64,000 bases of DNA from Acinetobacter pittii (lineage in GTDB: Bacteria > Pseudomonadota > Gammaproteobacteria > Pseudomonadales > Moraxellaceae), in NCBI RefSeq assembly GCF_034067285.1, contig NZ_CP139286.1, forward strand, positions 2,108,001 to 2,172,000. The letters are read 5' to 3'. The notes under the pieces were generated by a model. It saw only the letters and a list, made by a program, of their open reading frames with translations. It made no database searches and was not told the origin of the DNA. The first letter of the stretch is position 1, and each line of letters begins with the position of its first letter. The translations under genes and the position numbers were made by a program. Shown here piece after piece: positions 8,888 through 17,416 of the stretch.

Positions 8888-10402
8888 ATGGCAAGAATGG
8901 CAAAAGTTGTTGAACTTCCGTCTATTGCAAAGATTGATAAAAGCCAAGGAAAGATTAGTGCTCAGCTGACCCAAGCTTTACGTGAAGCTGTACAAAGTGG
9001 TGATTTACAACCCGGTGATCCATTGCCTTCTTCCCGTGAACTGGCTTTAACCTTAGGTGTCGCTCGCGGAACCATTATTGAAGCTTATGATCAGCTTTTA
9101 GCTGAAGGTGTGTTTGACTCTCAACCACGAACGGGCACTTATGTGTCTCATGCTTTAACTAAAAAAACTACACCGCAACATTCTCAAAAAGAAAATAAAC
9201 CTAACTCGATATCTTTGACCAAATCGGCACGTTCTTATGCCAAAGTGCTTAAAGAATTTAAACCACTTCCTCATGTTCCTTTTGCGGTATCTGTCCCCGT
9301 CGGTCGTACTCAACCAAGTGATATCTGGCGTAAGTTTGGCAATAAATTTAGATCACGAGGTGCAGGTGCTCCTTCGGGTTATGGCGAGCCGCAAGGTGTG
9401 TTATCACTCAGAGTTGCTATAGCAGACTATGTACGCCGATCACGCTCTGTACACTGCGAACCTGACCAAATTGTGATTACTCCTGGCATTCAACAGTCAC
9501 TTTATATTTGCAGCCAGATTTTATTTGAAGCAAAAGATGAAGTTTGGGTTGAAGATCCGGCTTATCGGGGGACCACAGCCATTTTTGAGCATACCGTACA
9601 AAACATTCGTATGGTTCGTGTTCCTATCGATGAAGAAGGCATTCAGGTTGAAACTGGCATTAAGCTTGCAAAATATGCACGTGCTGCTTTTGTGACGCCA
9701 TCTCATCAATACCCACTTGGTATGCCAATGAGTCTAGCAAGACGTACGGCTTTATTGGCTTGGGCAAAACAGCAAAATGCATGGATCATTGAAGATGATT
9801 ATGACAGCGAACTTCGCTATAACGGTCAACCTTTCCCATCTTTACAAGGCATGGCACCCGACCAAGTGATTTATTTGGGTACTTTCAGCAAAGTGTTATT
9901 TCCATCCCTTAGACTTGGCTATGCAGTGTTGCCTAAAGAACTGGTAGCTCCTTTTTGTGGGCTTAGAGTCTTAATTGATAGGCACCCGCCTGCTGCCGAC
10001 CAGCATGTTTTAGCTGCTTTTATTCAAGAGGGTTATTTAGAGCGACATATTCGACGGACTCGAAATGTCTATGCAGAAGTTCGAGAATACATTATTGGCT
10101 TGATTGAAAAATACATCCCTCAAGAACTGGCTTGGTTACAGCCGGGCGATCAAGGCATGCATATGGTGTTATGGCTTGCTCATCATATTAATGATATTGA
10201 CGTTGCAAGCTCGGCAGTCGATGCAGGTATTGCCATTAAAGCAATTTCACCGACATTTTCAAAAGAACAGCAACGTCCGGGTCTGATTGTCGGTTTAGGA
10301 GATTTTGAACCTGAGCTGATGAAACAAGCCATTAAAAAACTATCAAACATTATTCAACAACATGCCAAGCCCACATCGGAAAACCTACAGCACCAACCAT
10401 AG
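8888..10402 (+). CDS. MocR/PdxR-type regulator (GntR HTH plus aminotransferase fold)
   Basis: This 504-residue fusion has a GntR winged HTH at about 20-90 (LPSSRELALTLGVARGT) and a class I aminotransferase-like domain from about 130. The PLP-binding block GTFSKVLFPSLRLGY puts the Schiff-base lysine at Lys335, and EDDYDSELRYNGQP supplies the usual ligand aspartate. Such proteins use PLP as a cofactor or effector and often control vitamin B6 or amine genes. No pdx gene is visible nearby; the divergent neighbours are paiB and a GNAT. The 3' end overlaps the convergent lrgB-like gene by 18 bp. Confidence 0.9.
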   Translation: MARMAKVVELPSIAKIDKSQGKISAQLTQALREAVQSGDLQPGDPLPSSRELALTLGVARGTIIEAYDQLLAEGVFDSQPRTGTYVSHALTKKTTPQHSQKENKPNSISLTKSARSYAKVLKEFKPLPHVPFAVSVPVGRTQPSDIWRKFGNKFRSRGAGAPSGYGEPQGVLSLRVAIADYVRRSRSVHCEPDQIVITPGIQQSLYICSQILFEAKDEVWVEDPAYRGTTAIFEHTVQNIRMVRVPIDEEGIQVETGIKLAKYARAAFVTPSHQYPLGMPMSLARRTALLAWAKQQNAWIIEDDYDSELRYNGQPFPSLQGMAPDQVIYLGTFSKVLFPSLRLGYAVLPKELVAPFCGLRVLIDRHPPAADQHVLAAFIQEGYLERHIRRTRNVYAEVREYIIGLIEKYIPQELAWLQPGDQGMHMVLWLAHHINDIDVASSAVDAGIAIKAISPTFSKEQQRPGLIVGLGDFEPELMKQAIKKLSNIIQQHAKPTSENLQHQP

Positions 10403-11074
10403 ATGAATCGCAAATGGTCCAATTAATACCATTAAAATACCGGCAATAACCATAGTCAAACTAGCAATTACACCTTCTTCACTATTGCGCTGCTGTGCTC
10501 TAACTGTACCAAAACCATGGGCTGCATTACCGAAGGCTGCCCCATTGGCTACATTAGAACGGATTTTAGTAATCGCTAAAATTGCATCGCCGCAGATCAT
10601 ACCAACCAAACCCGTAATAACCGTAAATAAAGAAACCAATGCTGCCGAACCATGAATATCTTCCGCTAAAATCATGGCAAATGGTGTTGAAATAGAACGG
10701 GCCATTAAACTGTTGGTCACTTCAGGGCTAAAATGGAACCACTGTGCCATTTCATAGGCAGACATCACACCTACACTCATGCCGACAATAATCGCAATCG
10801 AGAGAACCCCGAGGTTTTTACGAATCGTTTCCCGATAGCGATAAATCGGTACAGCAAAAGCAACCGTTGCAGGCCCTAATAAATTCACAATCCACTGGGT
10901 ATCTTCTGCATAAGTTTGATATGAAATTCCAAAAATCGTCATCAAAATAATGGTGAGTACAGGCACACTAATTGCGGGTGATAACCAAAGTTTTGGATTT
11001 TTCTGATAGATCCGCTTTGCCACAACATAGGCTACCAAAGTCCAGATCAGACAAAGAATTGACCAAATATTCAT
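10385..11074 (-). CDS. lrgB: LrgB/CidB-family membrane protein
   Basis: This 229-residue protein has about six or seven membrane segments and the conserved LrgB block MARSISTPFAMILAEDIHGS and NAAHGFGTVRAQQR. LrgB works with the holin-like LrgA and has been tied to murein hydrolase control, and in some bacteria to export of small organic acids. The gene follows the lrgA-like gene by 12 bp and overlaps the end of the convergent MocR gene. The divergent LysR upstream resembles CidR in context. Confidence 0.88.
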   Translation of the reverse strand: MNIWSILCLIWTLVAYVVAKRIYQKNPKLWLSPAISVPVLTIILMTIFGISYQTYAEDTQWIVNLLGPATVAFAVPIYRYRETIRKNLGVLSIAIIVGMSVGVMSAYEMAQWFHFSPEVTNSLMARSISTPFAMILAEDIHGSAALVSLFTVITGLVGMICGDAILAITKIRSNVANGAAFGNAAHGFGTVRAQQRNSEEGVIASLTMVIAGILMVLIGPFAIHLWLVL

Positions 11075-11086
11075 GTCGTTTGCTCT

Positions 11087-11518
11087 TTAGATATGCTTAT
11101 GTTGAAGACGTTTTCGAGCCTGTAAATAAGCTTTCAAACGATTGTAATAGTGAATCGTCAGGCACGTACTGAGCATGACCGAAATAGTCCCAACTGCAAT
11201 GCTCAAGACAATTTGCCACCCTTCAGTCATAAACAAGGTTTTATACTGAACTACGGCGACCACAACAGGCACAAAAAACAGCAACAGTTCACCTAAAACA
11301 ACAGTTGCTCCCATTGCCACCTGATCCATTTTGATAATTTTAAAGAACAGGCATAAAAGCAATAAAAACATCCCTAAAATGCCTGCCGAGACAGGTACAC
11401 CAAGTTTTTGATGTAATAGATATCCTACCCACCAAAATCCAGCCAAAATCAAAATTTGTTTAACTAAAATTAAAAATGAAGGTTGTGTGGGTGTTCCCGA
11501 AGCAGATTCAGTACTCAT
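11087..11518 (-). CDS. lrgA: LrgA/CidA-family holin-like protein
   Basis: This 143-residue membrane protein has four predicted membrane helices and the family pattern LGVPVSAGILGMFLLLLCLF, followed by LGELLLFFVPVVVAVVQY. It is the first gene of a two-gene lrgAB-type operon. The N-terminal twenty residues are polar and less conserved. The LysR gene starts 110 bp away in the opposite direction, the classical layout of a LysR regulator with its target. Confidence 0.88.
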   Translation of the reverse strand: MSTESASGTPTQPSFLILVKQILILAGFWWVGYLLHQKLGVPVSAGILGMFLLLLCLFFKIIKMDQVAMGATVVLGELLLFFVPVVVAVVQYKTLFMTEGWQIVLSIAVGTISVMLSTCLTIHYYNRLKAYLQARKRLQHKHI

Positions 11519-11628
11519 TTTGCGAAATTAAATGGTTAACTACACTATTATGCTATCTTGGTTAAAGCTGCTAAATATGAATTATTCATGTTAAAATTAT
11601 TCAAAAATGGAATAATCTATTCTTTATT

Positions 11629-12534
11629 ATGCTTTCTCTAAAATCATTACAATGCTTCGTTACACTGGTAAAAACTAAAAGCTTTACCCGTGCTGCTGAC
11701 GAGTTATATCTGACTCAGCCCACCATTAGTAAAATAATACAACAGCTTGAAGAACAGCTTCAGGTCCAACTTTTGGTCAAACCTGAGCACGGCCGAAAAA
11801 GACAAATTGAATTAACCCAAATTGGAGAACGCATTTATCAACATGCAGTCGAGCTTCTTCAGGCAGAACAGAACATCTTTCTTGAGATAGAAAATTATCA
11901 ACAATTAAAAACAGGGACTTTAAAACTTGGCGTTCCGCCTTTAGGTTCACAGCTCTTAACGACTGCCCTGTTTGATTATCACCAACAGTGGCCTGATATT
12001 GAATTGGCTTTTATGGAAGTGGGTTCACGCGGTATTGAACAAGCTTTACTTAATAACGAGTTAGATGTTGGTGTTTTATTGCAGCCTTTTGATACGCAAA
12101 TTTTCAATAGCATTGAGCTATGTAACTACCCTTTAATGGTTCTTTTACGTCGTGATGCCACGTGGGCAACCCGTAAAAAAATAAATCTAGAAGAGCTACA
12201 ACACCAATCATTTTTAATGTTTCCTGAAAATTTCTCTTTAAACAGTATTATTCTCGATGCATGTAAACAGCATGGTTTTTACCCAACCATTGCTTGCCGT
12301 ACCAGCCAATGGCATCTTCTGGCAGACATGGTGTTACAACGTATGGGGATCGCACTTCTTCCTCAATATTATACCGATATGCTTGACCCTAGTTTATTTG
12401 CAGCAGTGCCACTCGAAAAACCAAATATTCAATGGCACTTAGTCATGGCTTGGAAAAAGAATCTTCCTGCCTCACCAGCAGTTCAAGCTTGGCTGAGCAT
12501 TATTCGCCAACATTTTCAGCACATTAAAGCTTAA
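11629..12534 (+). CDS. LysR-type regulator, CidR-like context
   Basis: This 301-residue LysR protein begins MLSLKSLQCFVTLVKTKSF and has an HTH with ELYLTQPTISKIIQQLE near residues 25-41. The effector domain follows from about residue 90 (LKLGVPPLGSQLL). Divergent orientation to lrgAB suggests it controls that operon, as CidR does for cidABC in Gram-positives. The ATG is preceded by AT-rich sequence with no strong ribosome site. A 79-bp gap separates it from the next gene on the same strand. Confidence 0.87.
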   Translation: MLSLKSLQCFVTLVKTKSFTRAADELYLTQPTISKIIQQLEEQLQVQLLVKPEHGRKRQIELTQIGERIYQHAVELLQAEQNIFLEIENYQQLKTGTLKLGVPPLGSQLLTTALFDYHQQWPDIELAFMEVGSRGIEQALLNNELDVGVLLQPFDTQIFNSIELCNYPLMVLLRRDATWATRKKINLEELQHQSFLMFPENFSLNSIILDACKQHGFYPTIACRTSQWHLLADMVLQRMGIALLPQYYTDMLDPSLFAAVPLEKPNIQWHLVMAWKKNLPASPAVQAWLSIIRQHFQHIKA

Positions 12535-12613
12535 TTTAAAAACCGATAAAGCTTTTCCACAAAAAAGCTACCCAATCTTGGATCAGCTCACTTAGACTAG
12601 ATCCGATTGTTTT

Positions 12614-13258
12614 ATGACATGGACAATAACAATGAATAATGAACGTTTTAAGCTCTACACAGATTCACAATTTCTAAGTCCCTATGCGTTTACAGTTTTT
12701 GTAGGGCTACATGAAAAACAAATTCCATTTGAAATAGCAACCATCAACTTAGGTCAGCAAGGCCAGTTTGAAAAATCTTATGTCGAAAAGTCATTAACAG
12801 CCAAAGTGCCTGTACTTGAGCATAACGATTTTGCTTTATCAGAATCATCTGCCATTTTGGAATATCTTGAAGATCTCTATCCAGACACAGCTATCTATCC
12901 AAAAGATATCCAAGCGCGTGCAAGAGCACGACAAATTCAAGCATGGCTCCGATCAGACCTAGTGGCTCTAAGAACTGAACGACCAACCGATGTTATTTTT
13001 ATTCAGCCCACATCTAAACCACTTTCTGAACAAGGTCTAAAAGCAGCCGAGAAACTGTTCTTTGTTGTAGAAAAACTTCTTGCCCCGAACGCCGAATTTC
13101 TTTTTGGTTCATGGAGCATTGTGGATGCTGAACTTGCATTAATATTGCAACGTCTTATTCAAAACAGTGATGCTGTACCAGAACGCTTAAAGAACTATGC
13201 ATTACAGCAGTGGCAACGCCCGAGCGTAAGAAAATGGCTTGCCTTACGACATAAATAA
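12614..13258 (+). CDS. Glutathione S-transferase, YfcF-like
   Basis: This 214-residue (or 208) protein has an N-terminal thioredoxin-like GST domain (KLYTDSQFLSPYAFTVFVGL) with the glutathione-contact segment AKVPVLEHND and SESSAILEYLEDLYP. An all-helical C-terminal domain follows. It most resembles YfcF-type transferases linked to oxidative-stress protection. The in-frame ATG at 12632 (MNNERFKL) is an equally plausible start because neither has a clear ribosome site. It lies 33 bp upstream of a second GST gene on the same strand, so the two are probably cotranscribed. Confidence 0.88.
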   Translation: MTWTITMNNERFKLYTDSQFLSPYAFTVFVGLHEKQIPFEIATINLGQQGQFEKSYVEKSLTAKVPVLEHNDFALSESSAILEYLEDLYPDTAIYPKDIQARARARQIQAWLRSDLVALRTERPTDVIFIQPTSKPLSEQGLKAAEKLFFVVEKLLAPNAEFLFGSWSIVDAELALILQRLIQNSDAVPERLKNYALQQWQRPSVRKWLALRHK

Positions 13259-13291
13259 ATCCTTATATTTACACCAAACACGAGATAAAAA

Positions 13292-14140
13292 ATGAGTGAT
13301 TCAAACTATATTCCTCCACAAGTTTGGCAATGGACTGGAGAAAAAACCGATTTAAACCAACCTACTTCAGGCTCGCGTTATGAACATACACTTCCGGTAG
13401 GGAAACATCCGCTCCAGCTCTACTCTTTAGCAACGCCTAATGGTCAAAAAGTCACGATTTTGCTAGAAGAGCTTTTAGCATTAGGACATCAAGATGCTGA
13501 ATATGATGCTTGGCTCATCAAAATTGGTGAAGGACAGCAATTTGGCAGCGGTTTTGTAGAAATTAATCCAAACTCTAAAATTCCAGCATTGGTTGACCAT
13601 AGCCAGAACCCGCCATTAAGAGTGTTTGAGTCTGGTTCAATTTTGCTTTACTTGGCTGAAAAGTTTAAAGCTTTCATTCCAACTGATATTGCTGCACGTA
13701 CCGAATGTCTCAATTGGCTATTTTGGCAAATGGGTAGCGCACCATATTTAGGTGGTGGTTTTGGGCATTTTTATGCCTATGCCCCTGTTAAAATTGAATA
13801 TGCGGTTAATCGCTTCGCCATGGAAACAAAACGTTTGCTTGATGTGTTAGATCAACATTTAGCAAAGCATGAATATTTGGCTGGTTCTGAATATACCATT
13901 GCAGATATTGCTGCATTCCCTTGGTATGGTGGTCTTGTTAAAAACTGGGTCTATAACGGCGCAGAGTTTTTAGGTGTCGATCAATATAAAAATGTTCAGC
14001 GTTGGGCAGATGCGATTTTAGCGCGCCCTGCGGTACAACGTGGTCGAATGGTCAACCGTACTTTTGGCGATTTAGCTACACAGTTACATGAACGCCATGA
14101 TGCCAGCGACTTTGAAACCAAAACCCAAGATAAAGTTTAA
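13292..14140 (+). CDS. yghU: Glutathione-dependent disulfide-bond oxidoreductase, YghU-like
   Basis: This 282-residue GST-family enzyme shows the YghU hallmarks: the N-terminal extension (YIPPQVWQWTGEKT), the active-site stretch YSLATPNGQKVTILLEEL, the GSH motif NPNSKIPALVDH and ESGSILLYLAEKF. YghU binds two glutathiones and reduces disulfides. The helical domain ends with IADIAAFPWYGGLVKNWVY. It follows the YfcF-like gene and precedes a strong terminator at 14157. Full family length. Confidence 0.93.
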   Translation: MSDSNYIPPQVWQWTGEKTDLNQPTSGSRYEHTLPVGKHPLQLYSLATPNGQKVTILLEELLALGHQDAEYDAWLIKIGEGQQFGSGFVEINPNSKIPALVDHSQNPPLRVFESGSILLYLAEKFKAFIPTDIAARTECLNWLFWQMGSAPYLGGGFGHFYAYAPVKIEYAVNRFAMETKRLLDVLDQHLAKHEYLAGSEYTIADIAAFPWYGGLVKNWVYNGAEFLGVDQYKNVQRWADAILARPAVQRGRMVNRTFGDLATQLHERHDASDFETKTQDKV

Positions 14141-14156
14141 TTTTCATTGTTAAAAT

Positions 14157-14187
14157 AAAACCCACTTTTGCTCAAACAGTGGGTTTT
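14157..14187. terminator. Intrinsic terminator between yghU and the DUF2000 gene
   Basis: A stem aaaacccact / agtgggtttt encloses an 11-nt loop. With flanking A and T runs it can work in both directions, fitting the convergent genes on either side. Confidence 0.85.
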
Positions 14188-14215
14188 ATCGTTCTTCCAA
14201 TAAAAATCTTATTTC

Positions 14216-14623
14216 TTATTGATGCAAAGAAAGCCCCTTAATTGCTTTATCGACCAATTTTTTAGGACCTCTTAACGCCACTCCGACCAAATTTAATTGA
14301 TTCGCATCTTCAGCTAAAAAAACCGCCCGATTATCCTCATCATTTCCTGTAGAAAACATGGCGTGTACATAGGGAATTATCGTTAAATCTTGTTCAATTG
14401 CTTTGCGATGCGCTTTTTGTAGTCCTGATAAATCCCCTTCAAATACCAACATTGGCTGCCCTAACATATTGCCATACTCATAGCCATTCGCATCGATATA
14501 AGGTTTTCCCAACATTTCAGGTACAGCAGAGGCAATTCCCGTTGCCAAAAAAGCCACCACATTTAGCCTTTGCCACGTCGTAAGATCATTACGGACAATC
14601 AGCGCAATTTTTGTGTCAAACAT
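14216..14623 (-). CDS. DUF2000 family protein
   Basis: This 135-residue protein begins MFDTKIALIVRNDLTTWQRLNVVAFLATG, the signature of DUF2000, a small peptidyl-tRNA-hydrolase-like fold of unknown activity. The conserved block QPMLVFEGDLSGLQKAHRKA is present. In related genomes DUF2000 genes often sit beside an AraC regulator and a LysE exporter. Here the LysE gene is intact and divergent, while only an AraC fragment remains (15429-15560). A perfect palindrome lies in the divergent promoter region. Confidence 0.8.
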   Translation of the reverse strand: MFDTKIALIVRNDLTTWQRLNVVAFLATGIASAVPEMLGKPYIDANGYEYGNMLGQPMLVFEGDLSGLQKAHRKAIEQDLTIIPYVHAMFSTGNDEDNRAVFLAEDANQLNLVGVALRGPKKLVDKAIKGLSLHQ

Positions 14624-14683
14624 AAACCCCTATCCTGAGTCATAACTTTAGGTCGCTCATCATGACTCTTCAGATTTTTCTCG

Positions 14684-14723
14684 TCTTGTACGTTTGTGCA
14701 GGAGCCATCACAAACGTACAAGA
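14684..14723. repeat. Perfect 15-bp inverted repeat between DUF2000 and LysE genes
   Basis: The arms tcttgtacgtttgtg (14684-14698) and cacaaacgtacaaga (14709-14723) match without error around a 10-nt loop. No T-run follows on either strand, so it is unlikely to be a terminator. It lies about 60 bp from the DUF2000 start and about 20-55 bp from the possible LysE starts. An operator or an attenuating hairpin is therefore more likely. Confidence 0.85.
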
Positions 14724-14743
14724 TTCTAAATTTGCGAGTCACT

Positions 14744-15379
14744 ATGCTGGGTTGTTTTGTTTTAGTAGATGCGTTTATGGAAATCTTTTTTTATACCTTG
14801 AGTGTGATGTATAGCCCCGGTCCAGTAAATTTTATGGGTCTAAATGCTGGGCTAACAGGACAATTCAAAAAAACGATTTATTTTTTTATAGGTGTTGGTT
14901 GTGCAATGCTGATGTTATTCATGATTTTTGGATATATTGGCGCAGCGATCATTCCAAGAAATGCTTTGCACTATATTGCTTTGTTCGGTGCACTTTATAC
15001 GTTTTATCTTTCATACCAAATGTTAAAGGCGGACATTGATATTCGTGATGAAACCACTGGAGTTCAGACTTTGTCTTTCTGGAATGGCTTTTGGATACAA
15101 GCCTTAAATCCAAAAGGGATATTAGTGATTTTGCCTGTAACCACGATTATGTATCCAACTGCACATATTACTGGCATTCAAATCTTTTTAGTGTCATTGC
15201 TCATTTCACTGGGTGCAGCTGGTGCGCCCTGCCTTTACTCTTGGGCAGGTACAGTATTAGGTAAAAAAATTAAAAATAAAAACTGGTTTAACCGCCTAAA
15301 CAAAGCCATGGGAATAATGCTGATCATTTCCGGCATATTCATGCTTTATGATTTCTTAAAAGGCATACATCTAATTTAA
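14744..15379 (+). CDS. LysE/RhtB-family exporter
   Basis: This protein of about 211 residues has six hydrophobic segments, the family motif SPGPVNFMGLNAGLTGQF and the second conserved block NGFWIQALNPKGILVILPV. It probably exports an amino acid or related compound. Start choice is uncertain: a GTG at 14696 would place coding sequence inside the palindrome, ATG 14744 has a weak GAG upstream, and ATG 14777 (MEIFFYTLSV) matches the usual family N-terminus best. It is divergent from the DUF2000 gene. Confidence 0.82.
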   Translation: MLGCFVLVDAFMEIFFYTLSVMYSPGPVNFMGLNAGLTGQFKKTIYFFIGVGCAMLMLFMIFGYIGAAIIPRNALHYIALFGALYTFYLSYQMLKADIDIRDETTGVQTLSFWNGFWIQALNPKGILVILPVTTIMYPTAHITGIQIFLVSLLISLGAAGAPCLYSWAGTVLGKKIKNKNWFNRLNKAMGIMLIISGIFMLYDFLKGIHLI

Positions 15380-15428
15380 AACAAAGTTGAGGTCGGTCTA
15401 TACACAGGCTGGCTTTTAAATAACTTGT

Positions 15429-15560
15429 TTAAGAAGAGAGCTTATTGATCATCCGCCATATGGCTGTAGTCAAACCGAAGGCTTTTAGAAAATGACGTGT
15501 CATATGACTTTGATCAAAAAAACCTGCAATTCGTTCCAGATTATTAGAGTCGGTATCGTT
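15429..15560 (-). pseudogene. AraC-family regulator, C-terminal remnant
   Basis: Reading the minus strand gives an open stretch ending at the TAA at 15429-15431. It includes NNLERIAGFFDQSHMTRHF followed by LKAFGLTTAIWRM. This is the second HTH of an AraC/XylS activator (compare DQSHMTRHF-KAFG-TP). No N-terminal ligand domain or first HTH is present, and upstream the frame soon meets a stop inside the LysR 3' end. It is best read as the residue of a deleted regulator that once accompanied the DUF2000/LysE pair. Confidence 0.75.
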
Positions 15561-16461
15561 ATTTTGAAAAATAGCCTGTATATAAGTCACTCAACCAAGC
15601 TACAAATGCCCGCACCCGTGGCGAAAGTTGTCGATGTTGCGGGTACAATGCAGAAACCGACATGGCGGGGCTTTTCCAGTCAGACAAAACCTCAACCAAT
15701 TGCCCATCTTTTAAATGTTCGGCCACATGGTAGCGTGGCACCTGAATTAACCCTGCCCCACGTAAAGCACCTAATACATAGTTTTCAGCGTCATTTACCG
15801 CTATCCAGCTTTTCAAAAAATAATCTTGTTTTTTGCCATTAACCATCAATTCAATTGGATAGTTTCGTCCACCTGTAGTTGAGAAGAAATTAACACAATA
15901 ATGTAATAACAATTCTTCTGGCTGCAAAGGTGTTCCATACTTATTTAAATAGTCAGGACTCGCACAAATGACTTGCGGCATATCGACCAAATGCCGAGCA
16001 ATTAAAGATGAATCATCCAGACGTCCTGCTCTCACCACACAGTCTATTCCCTCTCTAATAAGATCAACTAAACGGTCACCCGTACTAATTACCAGTTCAA
16101 TATCGGGATATAACTCGTGAAATTGATCAATACTGGGTAAAACAATTTTAGTCGCATGTGCACCAGATAAATCAATACGTAATAAGCCGCGTGGCTGTGC
16201 CACGACATTGCGCAAAGACGATTCGGCATCATCGAGTTCCGATAATATTTGTGTGCAGCGCTCATAAAATGCCTGCCCATCGAGTGATGGTCTAACATGC
16301 CGCGTAGTTCGCTCTAGTAAACGGCACTGTAAATTATTTTCTAACTCTTTAATGGCATTACTTGCTGTAGCGCGTGGGATATTCAATTGGTCGGCTGCCT
16401 GACTAAAGCTACCCAACTCTACGATGCGGGTAAAAAGCTGTAAGGTATCAAATTTATCCAT
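15559..16461 (-). CDS. LysR-type regulator
   Basis: This 300-residue LysR protein begins MDKFDTLQLFTRIVELGSF, with HTH residues about 17-40 (ADQLNIPRATASNAIKELE). It belongs to the large CrgA/DhaR-like branch with a short effector domain (LLRIDLSGAHATKIVLPSID). It is divergent from an SDR gene with 127 bp between, so that dehydrogenase is the natural target. Its last codons overlap the AraC remnant, suggesting that the deletion junction set this gene's 3' end. Confidence 0.87.
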   Translation of the reverse strand: MDKFDTLQLFTRIVELGSFSQAADQLNIPRATASNAIKELENNLQCRLLERTTRHVRPSLDGQAFYERCTQILSELDDAESSLRNVVAQPRGLLRIDLSGAHATKIVLPSIDQFHELYPDIELVISTGDRLVDLIREGIDCVVRAGRLDDSSLIARHLVDMPQVICASPDYLNKYGTPLQPEELLLHYCVNFFSTTGGRNYPIELMVNGKKQDYFLKSWIAVNDAENYVLGALRGAGLIQVPRYHVAEHLKDGQLVEVLSDWKSPAMSVSALYPQHRQLSPRVRAFVAWLSDLYTGYFSK

Positions 16462-16588
16462 AATGCTCTCTTTTTAGCCAACCACATTATTAATGTATTT
16501 GGAATTATCTTATCCAATTATGAGACTTTATCCCATATTTCTACATTATTAAAATAAACCATACTTACTCGAACAGGCTAGTTAAACA

Positions 16589-17326
16589 ATGAATATTTCG
16601 AAAAAAACAGCTCTTGTCACTGGTGCATCTCGTGGTATTGGCCGTGCTATTGCCGAACGTCTAGCTCAAGATGGTTTTTATGTGATCATTAATTATGCTG
16701 GCAATGCAAATCATGCCCAAGCAGCTGTAGATCATATTATTGAGCAAGGTGGTCAAGCCTCTGCCATTCAAGCCGATGTTGCAAATGAACATGATGTTAG
16801 CCGTTTATTTCAGCAGGCAAAAGCCATTAATGGTCAATTAGATGTCGTGGTTCATAGCGCAGGCATTATGCCTATGGCAAAAATTACACCTGAAGCTCTG
16901 CCTGATTTCGATAAAGTGATTCATACCAATTTACGGGGTGCATTTTTAATATTGGCTCATGCGGCCGAAACAGTACCAGATGGTGGCCGAATTATTACGC
17001 TTTCAACCAGTGTAATTGCTAAATCTTTTCCGGCATATGGTCCCTATATTGCATCCAAAGCAGGTGTAGAAGGTTTGGTACATGTGTTAGCAAATGAGTT
17101 ACGCGGCCGAAATATTACTGTAAATGCAGTTGCGCCCGGCCCGACAGGTACTGACCTTTTTTACAATGGAAAAACTGACGAGCAGGTTTCGGCTATTGCA
17201 AAACTTGCCCCATTGGAAAGAATTGGAACACCTGAAGAAATTGCCAGTGTAGTTGCCATGCTAGCTGGCCCAGATGGGCGTTGGGTAAATTCACAAGTCA
17301 TTCGAGTAAATGGTGGATTTGCTTAA
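16589..17326 (+). CDS. Short-chain dehydrogenase/reductase
   Basis: This 245-residue classical SDR has the cofactor motif TGASRGIGRAI (residues 11-21), the VVHSAGIMP strand-4 motif and the catalytic Ser...Tyr-x-x-x-Lys in STSVIAKSFPAYGPYIASK. Asn/Ala at the end of strand 2 (INYAGNAN) fits NADP(H) preference. The substrate is unknown; it most resembles FabG-like or 3-ketoacyl reductases. It is divergent from a LysR regulator and followed by a strong hairpin at 17347. Confidence 0.9.
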   Translation: MNISKKTALVTGASRGIGRAIAERLAQDGFYVIINYAGNANHAQAAVDHIIEQGGQASAIQADVANEHDVSRLFQQAKAINGQLDVVVHSAGIMPMAKITPEALPDFDKVIHTNLRGAFLILAHAAETVPDGGRIITLSTSVIAKSFPAYGPYIASKAGVEGLVHVLANELRGRNITVNAVAPGPTGTDLFYNGKTDEQVSAIAKLAPLERIGTPEEIASVVAMLAGPDGRWVNSQVIRVNGGFA

Positions 17327-17346
17327 TTTTTAAATTATATTTAATC

Positions 17347-17381
17347 TAAGTTTGGAATATGTAAAGTATATTCCAAACTTA
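17347..17381. terminator. Convergent terminator hairpin
   Basis: A perfect 14-bp stem (taagtttggaatat / atattccaaactta) surrounds a 7-nt loop. It lies between the convergent SDR and RhtB genes. The stem is AT-rich and the T-run is weak, so efficiency is uncertain. Confidence 0.65.
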
Positions 17382-17416
17382 TAAATGGCTATGCTGTGAA
17401 ACGTAACAAGTCTAAA

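Noticed and set aside
15492-15842. 116-residue plus-strand frame over the LysR 3' end
   Set aside because: Antisense to the LysR gene and AraC remnant, with no ribosome site.
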